Notes: generated by a model from the sequence alone, not told the origin. A stretch of DNA of 64,000 nucleotides from Methylorubrum thiocyanatum (GCA_014138645.1 JACJIB010000001.1:124001-188000), one strand, 5' to 3'. Numbered from the stretch's first letter, positions 1 through 8,310 are shown. A program made the numbers and translations.

Positions 1-753
1 CGCGACCGTCTCAGCCCGGCCAACAGCAGCAGCCGGAGCGACGAGGCCTTCAGCGGCCGGGCGGCCCTGATCTACAACTTCCCCGAAGGGCTCGCGCCCT
101 ATGTCAGCTACTCGACCTCGTTCCAGCCGCAGATCGGCTCGGACGCCAACGGTCAGAGCTACGCGCCCGAATACGGTGAGCAGGTCGAGGTCGGCGTCAA
201 GTTCGAGCCCCTCGGCTACGGCTTCTTCCTGACGGCGGCGGCCTTCGATCTCGTTCGCCAGAACGTTCTGCAGCCGATTCCGGGCACGTTCTTCAGCGCG
301 CCGCTCGGCGAGGTCCGTTCCCGCGGCGTCGAGGTGCAGGCCGTGGCCAACCTCGCCGAGGGGCTGAACCTCGTGGGTGCCTTCACCGCCTACGATCTTC
401 AGACCATCAAGGGCAACGCCGATCAGGTCGGGCGCACGCCGACCCGCATCCCGGAGGTGCTGGCCTCGGTCTTCGCCGACTACACCATCCCCACCGGCGA
501 CTGGCGCGGCTTCGGTTTCGGCGGCGGCGTCCGCTATGTCGGCCGCTCCTTCGCGGATGTCGCCAACACCCTGACGGTGCCGGACTACGTGCTGTTCGAC
601 GCGCAGATCCACTACAACTGGGGCAACTGGCGCGCGGCGATCAACGCCACCAATATCGGTGACCGCCGCTTCGTCTCCTCGTGCATCTCGGCCAATGAGT
701 GCTTCTACGGCGAGGCCCGCCGCGTGCTGGGGAGCATCAGCTACAAGTGGTGA
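1..753 (+). CDS. TonB-dependent siderophore receptor, C-terminal part
   Basis: The frame is open from base 1, so the N-terminus (signal peptide, plug domain, first barrel strands) lies outside the window. The 250 visible residues look like the last strands of a 22-stranded outer-membrane barrel that imports ferric siderophores using TonB energy: alternating aromatic/polar strands, a strand with SYSTSFQPQIG, the pattern PEYGEQVEVGVKFE, and the final motif INATNIGDRRF followed by an aromatic C-terminus ending in Tyr-Lys-Trp. A Cys pair near the end (SCISANECFYGE) matches a similar CQAGACYRG segment in the second receptor of this window (32.3-34.6 kb), so the two belong to the same subfamily. 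The substrate cannot be told from this part. A hairpin follows the stop codon directly. Confidence 0.92.
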   Translation, partial: RDRLSPANSSSRSDEAFSGRAALIYNFPEGLAPYVSYSTSFQPQIGSDANGQSYAPEYGEQVEVGVKFEPLGYGFFLTAAAFDLVRQNVLQPIPGTFFSAPLGEVRSRGVEVQAVANLAEGLNLVGAFTAYDLQTIKGNADQVGRTPTRIPEVLASVFADYTIPTGDWRGFGFGGGVRYVGRSFADVANTLTVPDYVLFDAQIHYNWGNWRAAINATNIGDRRFVSSCISANECFYGEARRVLGSISYKW

Positions 754-758
754 ACCGT

Positions 759-784
759 CGCAGGGCCCGTCGGCGGGCCCTGCG
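759..784 (+). terminator. Hairpin after receptor gene
   Basis: A perfect 10-bp stem (CGCAGGGCCC with GGGCCCTGCG) and a 6-base loop begin 5 bases after the TGA of the receptor. No clear T-run follows, only CGACCTT. The position fits a transcript end for the receptor; the lack of a U-tract keeps this tentative. Confidence 0.45.
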
Positions 785-872
785 CGACCTTGGAGCCGGC
801 GGGCGGCCGGGCTATCTCGGGTTCGCCTAAGCGGATCGTGAGAATCCGCGCCTCGAGGAACGTCCACGCGCC

Positions 873-1346
873 ATGATCGCCCGCTCTCTCATCGCCGCCG
901 CCCTGATCGGCGGCCTCGCTTGTCCTGCCGCCGCGCAGGAAACCGCCGCTCCGCCCGCGCAGCCCGCTCCGCAGGAGCCCGCGAAGGAAGCCGCGACCTC
1001 GCGGCCGATCCGCAACGCGCCGAGCCCGCGGGCGCTGGAATTCGCCGCCTACATCTTCTCGGCGGTCAATGTCTGCGGCTACCGGCTCAACACGACCGAA
1101 TTCGAGGCGCTGCTCGCCAAGCAGAACACGCGGCCCGAGGATGTCAGCCCCCGCGGGCCCTTCGGCAACCGGGTGATCGGCATCTTCACCCTGATGTCCA
1201 ACCAGATGAACCTCAACCGCGAGCAGGCCTGCCTCGCGGTGGCCGGCGAGTACGGGCCGGAGGGCAATGTGGTGAAGAACGTCCTGCTGCCGCCGGGCTC
1301 CGATGCGCCGCCCGCCGCGCCCGAGGGCAAGCCGGCGCAGCCATAA
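873..1346 (+). CDS. Exported protein of unknown function
   Basis: 157 residues. The first 21 or so form a typical signal peptide ending in Ala-Ala-Ala-Gln (cleavage probably after AAA), followed by a Pro/Ala/Glu-rich linker up to about residue 45. The remaining domain ([20 protein letters not shown] onward) is mostly helical and has two Cys (in NVCGYR and in QACLAV) that could form a disulfide in the periplasm; another Pro/Ala-rich tail ends the protein. I do not recognise the family. It stands alone between the receptor hairpin and hisC, about 90 bases from each neighbour. The ATG at 873 is chosen because it starts the signal peptide. Confidence 0.75.
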   Translation: MIARSLIAAALIGGLACPAAAQETAAPPAQPAPQEPAKEAATSRPIRNAPSPRALEFAAYIFSAVNVCGYRLNTTEFEALLAKQNTRPEDVSPRGPFGNRVIGIFTLMSNQMNLNREQACLAVAGEYGPEGNVVKNVLLPPGSDAPPAAPEGKPAQP

Positions 1347-1482
1347 AAGCCGGCGCAGCCGTAGCCGCCCCCGTCGGCCAAGGGCGGGCCCGGACCGCGA
1401 AGTCGGCGGCTCCCCGTTCCCGCGAAATGCTGTAGAGGGACGGACGATACCCTCGTCCGACTCTTCCGCTGGCCCTGGCCCC

Positions 1483-2601
1483 ATGTCCGCAACCGACCCC
1501 GCGCTCCGCCCTCAGCCGCGTCCCGGCGTGCTCGCCATCGAGGCCTACGTGCCCGGCAAGAGCGCCGCGCCGGGTGTCGCGAAGATCCACAAGCTCTCCT
1601 CCAACGAGACGCCGCTGGGGCCGAGCCCGCGGGCGATCGAGGCCGTGCATGCCGAGGCCGCGACGCTCGCTCTCTATCCCGATGGCAGCGCGACCCGCCT
1701 GCGCACGGCGATCGGCGCCCGCTACGGGATCGATCCCGCCCGCATCGTCTGCGGCGCCGGCTCGGACGAGCTGCTGACGCTGCTGGCGCTGGCCTTCGTC
1801 GGCCCGGGGGACGAGGGCATCTTCTGCGAGCACGGCTTCCTCGTGTACCGCATCGCGATCCTGACGGCCGGCGGCACCCCGGTGGTGGCGCCGGAGACGA
1901 ACCTCACGGCGGATGTCGACGCGATCCTCGCCGCGGTCACGCCCCGCACCCGGATCGTGTTCCTGGCCAATCCCAACAACCCGACCGGCACCTACCTGCC
2001 GTTCGAGGAGGTGCGCCGCCTGCAGGCCGGCCTGCCCGGCAATGTGCTGCTCGTGCTCGACGGCGCCTATGCCGAGTACGTGCGCGCCAACAACTACACC
2101 GCCGGCCTCGAAATGGCGCTCGACGCCGCGAACGTCGTGATGACGCGCACCTTCTCGAAGATCCACGGATTGGCCGCGCAGCGCATCGGCTGGATGGTCG
2201 GGTCCGAGGCCGTGGTCGATGCGATCAACCGCATCCGGGGACCGTTCAATCTCTCGGCGGGCGGCATCGCCGCCGGCGCGGCGGCGATCGCCGACGAGGC
2301 CCATGTCGCGGCGGCGGTGGCCCACAACGACGAATGGCTCGCCTGGCTCACCCGCGCGGTCGAGGCGCTCGGCCTCACCGTGACGCCGAGCGTCGGCAAC
2401 TTCCTGCTCGTCCACTTCCCGGAGGAGCCCGGCCGCACCGCCGCGGAGGCCGACGCGCACCTGACGCAAGCGGGCGTGATCGTGCGGCGGGTGTCCTCCT
2501 ACGGGTTGCCCAATGCCCTGCGGGTGACGGTCGGCAGCGAGGAGGCCAACCGCGCCTTCATCGATGCGCTGACTTCGTTTCTCGGAGGCTCTCGTTCGTG
2601 A
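1483..2601 (+). CDS. hisC: Histidinol-phosphate aminotransferase
   Basis: 372-residue class I/II PLP aminotransferase that converts histidinol phosphate and 2-oxoglutarate to imidazole acetol phosphate and glutamate; HisC enzymes paired with a cyclohexadienyl dehydrogenase often also act on aromatic amino acids. Visible signatures are [13 protein letters not shown] near residue 30, the GAGSDELL cofactor loop, [12 protein letters not shown], the substrate-side DGAYAEYV, and the PLP lysine in [15 protein letters not shown] at about residue 226. The frame is open further upstream, but the ATG at 1483 is the start that gives the normal family N-terminus and length. The stop overlaps the next gene (GTGA), so hisC and tyrC form a coupled operon, which favours a role in tyrosine/phenylalanine as well as histidine synthesis. 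Confidence 0.95.
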   Translation: MSATDPALRPQPRPGVLAIEAYVPGKSAAPGVAKIHKLSSNETPLGPSPRAIEAVHAEAATLALYPDGSATRLRTAIGARYGIDPARIVCGAGSDELLTLLALAFVGPGDEGIFCEHGFLVYRIAILTAGGTPVVAPETNLTADVDAILAAVTPRTRIVFLANPNNPTGTYLPFEEVRRLQAGLPGNVLLVLDGAYAEYVRANNYTAGLEMALDAANVVMTRTFSKIHGLAAQRIGWMVGSEAVVDAINRIRGPFNLSAGGIAAGAAAIADEAHVAAAVAHNDEWLAWLTRAVEALGLTVTPSVGNFLLVHFPEEPGRTAAEADAHLTQAGVIVRRVSSYGLPNALRVTVGSEEANRAFIDALTSFLGGSRS

Positions 2602-3536
2602 CGACGGTCGTGGACCGTCTCGCCATCGTCGGGCTCGGCTTGATCGGCTCCTCGATCGCCCGCGGCGCCCGCACCTACGGGCTGGCGCGGGAGATCGTGG
2701 CGATCGACCGCGATGCGGGGGTGATCGAGCGGGTGAAGGCGCTGGGACTGGCCGAGGTGGCGAGCTCCGAAGCCTCGGCCGTGGCCGGGGCCGATCTCGT
2801 CATCCTGTGCGTGCCGGTGGGCGCCATCGGCGACGTGGCCGCGCAGATCGCGCCGCATCTGAAGCCCGGCGCCGTCGTCTCCGATGTCGGCTCGGTGAAG
2901 GCCGCGGTGGTGGCGGCCGTCACACCGCATCTCTCTGAAGACAACCCGTTCGTGCCGGCGCACCCGGTGGCGGGCACCGAGTACTCGGGGCCCGATTCGG
3001 GCTTCGCCACCCTGTTCTCGAACCGCTGGTGCATCCTGACGCCGCCGGAGGGCGCGGATCCGGCTGCCGTCGAACGGGTGCAGGGCCTGTGGCAGGGCTT
3101 GGGCGCCATCGTCGAGACGATGACGCCGGAGCACCACGACCTCGTGCTCGCCATCACCAGCCACGTGCCGCATCTGATCGCCTACAACATCGTCGGCACG
3201 GCGGCCGACCTCGAAGCCGTCACGCAGTCGGAGGTGATCAAGTTCTCCGCCGGCGGCTTTCGCGACTTCACCCGCATCGCCGCCTCCGACCCGACCATGT
3301 GGCGCGACATCTTCCTGACCAACCGCGAGGCGGTGCTGGAGATGCTCGGGCGCTTCAACGAGGATCTGTCGGCGCTCTCGCGGGCGATCCGCTGGGGCGA
3401 CGGCGAGGCCCTGCACGACCTGTTCACCCGCACCCGGGCAATCCGCCGCGGCATCGTCGCCATGGGTCAGGAGACGGCGGAGCCGGATTTCGGCCGCGCC
3501 CGCAACGCGGCGGCGCCCGCGGCGAAGCAGAGCTGA
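2598..3536 (+). CDS. tyrC: Prephenate/cyclohexadienyl dehydrogenase
   Basis: 312-residue NAD(P)-dependent dehydrogenase that oxidatively decarboxylates prephenate and/or arogenate toward tyrosine. The Rossmann motif GLGLIGSS starts at about residue 11, VSDVGSVK and [10 protein letters not shown] (catalytic His region, about residue 121) follow, and the C-terminal helical dimerisation domain carries SHVPHLIAY and [10 protein letters not shown]. Length matches TyrA enzymes without a fused chorismate mutase or ACT domain. The start is a GTG overlapping the hisC stop by four bases (GTGA), which implies translational coupling; upstream in-frame starts would lie deep in hisC. A glycosyltransferase gene follows after 17 bases and is probably on the same transcript. 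The exact preference for prephenate versus arogenate is not readable from the sequence. Confidence 0.94.
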   Translation: MTTVVDRLAIVGLGLIGSSIARGARTYGLAREIVAIDRDAGVIERVKALGLAEVASSEASAVAGADLVILCVPVGAIGDVAAQIAPHLKPGAVVSDVGSVKAAVVAAVTPHLSEDNPFVPAHPVAGTEYSGPDSGFATLFSNRWCILTPPEGADPAAVERVQGLWQGLGAIVETMTPEHHDLVLAITSHVPHLIAYNIVGTAADLEAVTQSEVIKFSAGGFRDFTRIAASDPTMWRDIFLTNREAVLEMLGRFNEDLSALSRAIRWGDGEALHDLFTRTRAIRRGIVAMGQETAEPDFGRARNAAAPAAKQS

Positions 3537-3553
3537 AGGAGAGAGCGCCCGCG

Positions 3554-4492
3554 ATGCGGACCTTTGCCATCGTCGCCGTCGTCGAGGGGACGGCGCCCGA
3601 TCTGTTCGAGTGGCTCGCCTTCCACCGGGCCGTCGGCGTGCGCCACTTCGTGATCTACGACAACGGCCTCGACAGCGAGGCCGCCGCGCTCCTGAAGGCG
3701 CACGAGGCGATCGGCGTCACCACCCTGCCCTGCCCGACACGCATCGACCGTGCGCCGAAATTCGCCGCCTACGAGCATTTTCTCGCCTCGCGGGCGCGGC
3801 TGTTCCGCTTCGCCGCCTTCCTCGATCTCGATGCTGTCCTGATGCCGGCTCCCGGCCGCCCGATCGACCGCTGGCTCGCCCGCATCCCGGCCCATGCCGG
3901 CGCGGTCATGGTCAACCGGCGCGTCTTCGACACGGCGGCGCCGGAAGGCCCCCCCGGCGGGCTCCTGCTGCGCCGTTTCCCCCATGGTCTCACCGAGAGC
4001 GCGGAGAACCGCGTCGTCACCGCGATCTACCGGCAGGGCGCCATCAGCTCGATCCGCGACACGAATCTGGTGGAGCTGGTCCAGGGCGAGCGGCTGATGA
4101 GCGATTTCAGCCCCGCCGAGCCGGACCCGCACCGGCCCGACGCGGTCCGCGGCGTGCGGCACGGGGAGATCCGGCTGAACCATTATCCCCGCCCCCCCTC
4201 GGGGTTGTCCGCCGCCGGGGCGCACCCGGAGACCGAGCCCTGCCGTCGGACGGAGAGCTGGATCGGGCCGACCCTCGACGCGATGCGCCATATCCTGGCC
4301 TACATGGACAAGGCAGCGCCGACCGTGGCCGCGCAGTTGCGGACCCGCATGTCCGCCGTGCCCGAACTGGCCGAGCCGGTCACACCGCGGGCGCACCGCC
4401 TCTGGCGCCTCCACAACCTTCACAGGCCGCGGATCGAGGCCGCGGGCCGCTATGTCCGCCGAACGATCTTCGGGACACCCCGGCCCTGGTAG
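3554..4492 (+). CDS. Glycosyltransferase (Glyco_tranf_2_4 / GT92-like)
   Basis: 312 residues. The N-terminus FAIVAVVEGTAPDLFEWLAF, the segment HFVIYDNGLDSE near residue 32-43, the metal-binding-type FLDLDAVLMP near residue 88-97, and the later RLNHYPR match the family of GT-A-fold glycosyltransferases that includes Glyco_tranf_2_4 and GT92 (DUF23). The FLDLD stretch stands where the DXD motif is expected. No signal peptide or membrane span is visible, so it probably acts on the cytoplasmic side on a surface-polysaccharide or glycolipid acceptor; donor and acceptor are unknown. A good Shine-Dalgarno sequence (GAAGGAGAG) precedes the ATG. It follows tyrC by 17 bases and is likely cotranscribed with hisC-tyrC, although no functional link is evident. 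Confidence 0.8.
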   Translation: MRTFAIVAVVEGTAPDLFEWLAFHRAVGVRHFVIYDNGLDSEAAALLKAHEAIGVTTLPCPTRIDRAPKFAAYEHFLASRARLFRFAAFLDLDAVLMPAPGRPIDRWLARIPAHAGAVMVNRRVFDTAAPEGPPGGLLLRRFPHGLTESAENRVVTAIYRQGAISSIRDTNLVELVQGERLMSDFSPAEPDPHRPDAVRGVRHGEIRLNHYPRPPSGLSAAGAHPETEPCRRTESWIGPTLDAMRHILAYMDKAAPTVAAQLRTRMSAVPELAEPVTPRAHRLWRLHNLHRPRIEAAGRYVRRTIFGTPRPW

Positions 4493-4528
4493 CAGGAGGC
4501 GGAGGAGGCGCCGGGGCGATGCATCGCC

Positions 4529-4635
4529 CTATGCCGCGATCCGGATCGTGGAGGTGATCTCGTCCACCTCGCTCGACAGGTAGCCCGCATTTTCTCCGCA
4601 GTCGCCTTCGGTGAAAAGCGCCGGGCGGCCGGTGC
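4529..4635 (-). pseudogene. Possible chemoreceptor C-terminal remnant
   Basis: Downstream of the DUF2125-type gene the minus strand holds an open stretch that ends in TAG at 4529-4531 and translates to a short acidic/helical tail (GYLSSEVDEITSTIRIAA). This resembles the extreme C-terminus of methyl-accepting chemotaxis proteins, where a helix with the pattern L-x-x-E-V-D-x-x-x-x-x-I-R-A-A is common. There is no start codon and no signalling domain, so at most it is a leftover tail. The similarity is from memory of the family and short enough to be chance. Confidence 0.25.
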
Positions 4636-5742
4636 TCAGTACAACGCCGGCAGCACCACGTTCGGCACGGGCAGCGGCCCGAGCATCAGGCGCCCGTCGC
4701 CGAGCCGCAGCGTCGGCAGGGGCTTGAGGCCGTTGGGACTGTCCGCCGCCTGCGCCTCACCGGAGGCATCCTCGCGCTTGCGCAGGCCGCCCAGGAACTG
4801 GCCGACGAGGTTGCCGATCAGCGCGCCCTTATCCGAACCGAAGCGCTGGCCCATCACCTGCCCGACCAGGGCTTCGAGCCCCACGGCACGGATGTCGAAG
4901 CGTCCCTCGGGGCGATGCGCCTCGTCGAGGCCGACCTCGCCCTTGGCCTGGAGGCGGCGCTCGCCCTTGGCGACGGAGAGGCGCGTCACGTCGAGGCGTC
5001 CGTCGGCCTGACGCCATTTCTCCAGTTCCCGCGCCACCGTGCCGGTGCGCAGCACGGTGGCGCGCTCGATGGTGGTGTCGAGATCGACATCGGCCGGGTC
5101 GCTGCTGCCGCTCAGGGCATCGAGTTGCGGCACGGCGGCCTTGGCGAGGCGCAGGCTGACATCGACGGCGCCGTCGCTGTCGAAGCGGCCGGGGGTGGGC
5201 CGGGCGTGCAGTTCGAGGTGCTGCGCGGCGAAGTCCACCGGGCCCGGATCGGGCGATTGCACCCGGCCCTTCGGGCCGTCGATGACAAGGGAGACGCGGC
5301 TGAAGCCGTTCGAGGCGGCGTGGAAGCTCGCTTCCAGGGAGGTCCAGGTCACGTCGGCGCTCAGGTCGCCCTGCTCGACGTGGAAGGGTCCATCGACTTC
5401 GAGCACGACGTGGCGCGGATCGTAGACCTGCAGCACGGCGGTGGTCGGCCCGAGGGTGAAGCGGCCGTCCGAGCGGGCGAAGCGCAAAGCGGCGCAGCGC
5501 AGTTCGAGGCGGAAGGGGTAGCCGGTGATCGAGCGGTCGGCGCAGGTCCATTGGCGGCCGGCCTGGGCCTCGCGGGCGAGCCACGCATCCATCTCGCTCT
5601 CGGCCTTGCCGCGGATGAAGAACCACGCGGCGGTCCAGGCGACAACGAGGGCGGCGAGCAGGATGTAGGGCAGGAACAGGCCGATCCGTCTGCGCGGCCG
5701 CGGGACCGGTCCGCCGGAAATCGGTTCGGGTGTCTGCGCCAT
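4636..5742 (-). CDS. DUF2125 domain-containing membrane-anchored protein
   Basis: 368 residues: a short Pro/Arg-rich cytoplasmic head, one membrane span at about residues 17-39 (IGLFLPYILLAALVVAWTAA), then a large periplasmic beta-rich domain. Features such as RQWTCADRSITGYPFRLEL, two Cys (CADRS, RCAALRF) and LGPTTAVLQVYDPRHVVLEV are typical of DUF2125 proteins of Alphaproteobacteria, whose function is unknown; the fold resembles proteins thought to handle envelope lipids or assembly (inference). The longer open frame runs upstream to 6180, but the ATG at 5742 gives the standard N-terminus immediately before the anchor. It is convergent with the glycosyltransferase and lies downstream of, and codirectional with, the LexA-box gene ending at 5877. 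Confidence 0.8.
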   Translation of the reverse strand: MAQTPEPISGGPVPRPRRRIGLFLPYILLAALVVAWTAAWFFIRGKAESEMDAWLAREAQAGRQWTCADRSITGYPFRLELRCAALRFARSDGRFTLGPTTAVLQVYDPRHVVLEVDGPFHVEQGDLSADVTWTSLEASFHAASNGFSRVSLVIDGPKGRVQSPDPGPVDFAAQHLELHARPTPGRFDSDGAVDVSLRLAKAAVPQLDALSGSSDPADVDLDTTIERATVLRTGTVARELEKWRQADGRLDVTRLSVAKGERRLQAKGEVGLDEAHRPEGRFDIRAVGLEALVGQVMGQRFGSDKGALIGNLVGQFLGGLRKREDASGEAQAADSPNGLKPLPTLRLGDGRLMLGPLPVPNVVLPALY

Positions 5743-5876
5743 CGGCCTCGTTCCTGCGCGGTCCGGCAGAACCGGCCGGACGCCCCCGTGTTTGGAGAGA
5801 GGGGCGGCGCAAGGCAAGGGCCCTGCCCGCTCGCCACCCGTCACGGGCTGGAGAGCGCGGGCGGCCCGGATACCGG

Positions 5877-6221
5877 TCAGGCGGTCGCCGGCTCCGTATC
5901 GGCGGCGAGGTCGGCCACGACGGCACGCCGCTCGTCCTCGCTCTCGGCGAGGCGGTGAACGTGCATCTCGGTGGCGCCCTCCTGGCGGGCGCGGGCCAGC
6001 CAGTTGCGGTGCAGGCGCTCGCGCGGCCCCTTGCCGGCCGCGGCGATCGAGACGGCCTGGGCGATGCCGGTGTCGTCGCGCCGCACAGCGATCACCACCG
6101 CCTCGTCGACCTCCGCGAGTTCGGGTTCGGCCAGCTCGTGGACGCCGACGACGTAGCGCCGGCCGGACCGCCCGCGCCACGCGCTGAGGGCGGGGGCGGC
6201 AGGGCCGCGCAGGCCCGCCAT
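5877..6221 (-). CDS. Unknown small protein, probable SOS-regulated gene
   Basis: 114 residues from the ATG at 6221. The frame is also open from an ATG at 6320 (147 residues), but that ATG lies inside a LexA-type box and near the predicted transcription start, and codons 1-33 have weak third-position GC, so the inner start is preferred; AGGAG lies about 12 bases upstream of it. I do not recognise the family. The visible core reads RYVVGVHELAEPEL, then EAVVIAVRRDDTG, then a helical part ending in TEMHVHRLAESEDERRAVVA: a compact alpha/beta protein without signal peptide or membrane span. Its control region carries two GTTC-N7-GTTC boxes, the alphaproteobacterial LexA operator pattern, suggesting DNA-damage induction. 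Confidence 0.6.
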   Translation of the reverse strand: MAGLRGPAAPALSAWRGRSGRRYVVGVHELAEPELAEVDEAVVIAVRRDDTGIAQAVSIAAAGKGPRERLHRNWLARARQEGATEMHVHRLAESEDERRAVVADLAADTEPATA

Positions 6222-6311
6222 GGTTCGGAGACGCTCCTCGCGCACATCCGCTCTCCGGGATCGATCGTCCTTCAGATCGCGGAGCGCGACCGACCAGGAC
6301 AGGGCTCGTTT

Positions 6312-6326
6312 GTTCGCCATTTGTTC
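6312..6326 (-). promoter_or_regulatory. LexA (SOS) box 1
   Basis: GTTCGCCATTTGTTC matches the alphaproteobacterial LexA operator GTTC-N7-GTTC exactly. It overlaps the predicted transcription start of the unknown minus-strand gene (predicted -10 TAGAAC at 6328-6333), the position expected for a repressor operator. Confidence 0.65.
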
Positions 6327-6327
6327 T

Positions 6328-6357
6328 GTTCTACGACGCTCGTCCGATCGCCGTCAA
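6328..6357 (-). promoter_or_regulatory. Predicted sigma-70-type promoter
   Basis: Read on the minus strand, TTGACG (6357-6352) and TAGAAC (6333-6328) are separated by 18 bases. The -35 matches consensus at 5 of 6 positions and the -10 at 4 of 6. It lies between two LexA-type boxes and points at the unknown small gene. Prediction by eye only. Confidence 0.5.
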
Positions 6358-6364
6358 GGCGCTG

Positions 6365-6379
6365 GTTCGGAACGGGTTC
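6365..6379 (-). promoter_or_regulatory. LexA (SOS) box 2
   Basis: GTTCGGAACGGGTTC is a second exact GTTC-N7-GTTC match, 53 bp from box 1 centre to centre and just upstream of the predicted -35. That spacing is about five helical turns, so two LexA dimers could lie on the same face. It could also serve a divergent transcript, but no clear plus-strand gene starts nearby before lptE. Confidence 0.55.
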
Positions 6380-6444
6380 CGGGGTCAGTTTAAGGTGGGA
6401 ATCGCCGCGCGGTTCCACAAGCGGAGACGGCGGCTTGCCGCCTG

Positions 6445-6474
6445 CGATGTTCCGTTTCGATCGATCGAACATCG
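6445..6474. other. Inverted repeat in lptE upstream region
   Basis: CGATGTTC and GAACATCG form a perfect 8-bp inverted repeat around 14 bases that include ATCGATCGA-like sequence. It lies about 130 bases upstream of lptE and 70-150 bases from the LexA boxes. It could be a protein-binding dyad; no assignment is possible. Confidence 0.3.
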
Positions 6475-6601
6475 TCTCGCCGCACAGCCTTCGTAAAGCA
6501 TGGATCTGGCAGGGTGACCGGGCGCGGTGCCTGCCGTACAAGCGGAGCCGTGCCGCCGCGCGCCAGGGTCCGGGCGCAGGTTGTCCAGACGGGAAGACGT
6601 G

Positions 6602-7186
6602 ATGCGGCGGGGAGTAGCCTTGGGGCGTGGAATGCGTGTGGCGACGAGCAGGCCGGGGGTTCGAATCGCGCGGCTTGCGCTCGCCGCGGGTCTCGCGCTG
6701 AATCTCGGCGCCTGTTTCCGCCCGCTCTACGGACCGACCGCCTCGGGCGAGTCGATGCAGGGCCTGCTCGCGGCGATCCAGGTCGAGGACGTCAACATGG
6801 CGCAGGATCAAGAGCGCCTCGGCCATTATCTGCGCAGCGAGCTGATCTTCGATCTCGACGGCTCGGGCCAGCCCGCCGTGCCCAAGCGCTACCGGCTGAC
6901 GATGCAGGGCTCCGAACAGGTGCAGACGCCGATCGTCTCCTCGACCACGGCGCGGGCGGAGGCCGGCACCATCGTCGGCACCGTGAAGTTCTCCCTGGAA
7001 AGCCTGGACGGGCGCCGCGTCCTCACCGAGGGCGTCGCCACGGGCACCGCCACCTACGATCGCTCGATCCAGCGCTTCGCTTCGCTGCGCGCCGCGCGCG
7101 ACGCCGAGATCCGCCTCGCCAAGGTGCTGGCCGACCAGATCAAGACTCGGATCGCCTCCGTCCTCACCGTCAAGCCGAACCCCTGA
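6602..7186 (+). CDS. lptE: LPS-assembly lipoprotein LptE
   Basis: 194 residues. A signal peptide of the lipoprotein type ends in LNLGAC (lipobox, Cys at about residue 38), followed by FRPLYGP, the typical start of mature LptE in Alphaproteobacteria. LptE plugs the LptD barrel and helps deliver lipopolysaccharide to the outer membrane surface. The mature part has the expected beta-strands and the KYRLTMQGSEQ/RFASLRAARDAEIRLAK pattern near the C-terminus. The frame is open to 6527; the ATG at 6602 puts a basic n-region before the hydrophobic stretch, and a second ATG at 6632 is also possible. It is followed after 10 bases by holA. In many relatives leuS precedes lptE; here leuS lies elsewhere. 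Confidence 0.88.
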   Translation: MRRGVALGRGMRVATSRPGVRIARLALAAGLALNLGACFRPLYGPTASGESMQGLLAAIQVEDVNMAQDQERLGHYLRSELIFDLDGSGQPAVPKRYRLTMQGSEQVQTPIVSSTTARAEAGTIVGTVKFSLESLDGRRVLTEGVATGTATYDRSIQRFASLRAARDAEIRLAKVLADQIKTRIASVLTVKPNP

Positions 7187-7196
7187 CGGCGGCTGC

Positions 7197-8228
7197 ATGA
7201 CGGCGGTCAAGGCCGGCGACGTCGAGGGGCTGGTCCGGCGCGGCCCCGATCCGCGCATCGCGGTGGTGCTGGTCTACGGGCCGGATACCGGCCTCGTCGC
7301 CGATCGGGCGGCGCGGCTGGTGCGGGGCATGGTGGCCGATCCCGACGATCCCTTCGCCCTGATCAAGATCGACGGCGACACCCTCGCTGCCGATCCGGGC
7401 CGGCTGGTGGACGAGGCCGGTACCGTCGGCCTGTTCGGCGGCAGCCGCACGATCTGGGTGCGCTCCGGCAGCCGCAACTACGCCCCCGCCGTCGATGCGG
7501 TGCTGAAGGCACCGACCGAGGGGGCCCGCATCGTGGTGGAGGCGGGCGACCTCGCCCGCTCGGCCCCCCTGCGCACCCTCTGCGAGGGCTCGGCCAAGGC
7601 GCTCGCCCTGCCCTGCTACCCCGACGACGAGCGCACGCTCGCCGACCTCATCGAGCGCACGCTGCAGGAGGACGGCCTGCGGATCGACCGCGATGCCCGC
7701 GACCTGCTGGCGGGCAGCCTCGGCAGCGATCGCCGCGCCAGCCTTTCCGAGATCGGCAAGCTCGCCCTCTATGCCCGCGGCCAGGGCAGCGTCGGCGTCG
7801 AGGACGTGGAAGCCATCGTCAGCGATGTCGGTGCGAGCGTTCTCAACGCGCTGATCGATGCAGCCTTCGCCGGACGCGCGGGCGAAGCCGAGCGCGAATA
7901 CCGCCGTTTCCGCCACGAGGGAATGGATCCCTCAGCGATGCTGGGCGCCGGCCTGCGGCACGCCCTGACCCTGCTGTCGCTGCGTCTCGACAATCCGCGC
8001 GGCAGCGCGAGCCAGCTCGTCGCCAACTGGCGCGGCTTGCATTTCCGCCGCAAGGCGCTGGCCGAGACCCAGCTCAGCCGCTGGTCGGCGCCGGGATTGC
8101 AGCAGGCGGTGGCTTGGCTTCAGGACGCGGTTCTCGCCTGCCGCCGCTCGGAACCGGATCTGGCCCATGCGCAGGCGCAGGGCGTGTTCCTGCGGATCGC
8201 CATCGAGGCGTCACGGCGGCGCGGCTGA
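7197..8228 (+). CDS. holA: DNA polymerase III subunit delta
   Basis: 343 residues, the usual size for the clamp-loader delta subunit, which opens the beta sliding clamp in the DNA polymerase III holoenzyme. The N-terminal part carries VVLVYGPDTGLVADRA (a degenerate nucleotide-binding-like fold), the middle has the FGGSRTIWVRSGS segment, and the C-terminal helical domain includes FAGRAGEAEREYRRFRHEGMDPSAMLG and a final collar region with RRKALAETQLSRWS. It follows lptE by 10 bases, the standard alphaproteobacterial pairing, so the two are cotranscribed. It is convergent with parB, with a GC-rich hairpin between them. Confidence 0.92.
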   Translation: MTAVKAGDVEGLVRRGPDPRIAVVLVYGPDTGLVADRAARLVRGMVADPDDPFALIKIDGDTLAADPGRLVDEAGTVGLFGGSRTIWVRSGSRNYAPAVDAVLKAPTEGARIVVEAGDLARSAPLRTLCEGSAKALALPCYPDDERTLADLIERTLQEDGLRIDRDARDLLAGSLGSDRRASLSEIGKLALYARGQGSVGVEDVEAIVSDVGASVLNALIDAAFAGRAGEAEREYRRFRHEGMDPSAMLGAGLRHALTLLSLRLDNPRGSASQLVANWRGLHFRRKALAETQLSRWSAPGLQQAVAWLQDAVLACRRSEPDLAHAQAQGVFLRIAIEASRRRG

Positions 8229-8260
8229 GCCGGTCACCGCTCGGTTCTGAACAGGACGGT

Positions 8261-8280
8261 TCGGCGCCGAGCGGCGCCGA
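8261..8280. terminator. GC-rich hairpin between holA and parB
   Basis: TCGGCGCC and GGCGCCGA form a perfect 8-bp stem with a GAGC loop, between two convergent genes. No T-run is present on either side, so if it ends transcription it is not a classic intrinsic terminator. Confidence 0.4.
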
Positions 8281-8310
8281 CCTCCTCGCACCGTCCCGTT
8301 CGTGGATCGA

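Noticed and set aside
1213..2469. Long minus-strand open frame opposite hisC
   Set aside because: Arg/Gly/Asp-rich translation without any domain; the plus-strand hisC is unmistakable. The same reasoning removes the other long antisense frames in this GC-rich window.
6650..6680. tRNA-like T-loop (GGTTCGAATC)
   Set aside because: It lies in the N-terminal coding region of lptE and no acceptor stem or anticodon arm can be built around it.
8241..8262. Possible third LexA box near the holA-parB junction
   Set aside because: The two GTTC elements are 11 bases apart internally (N11), not N7.
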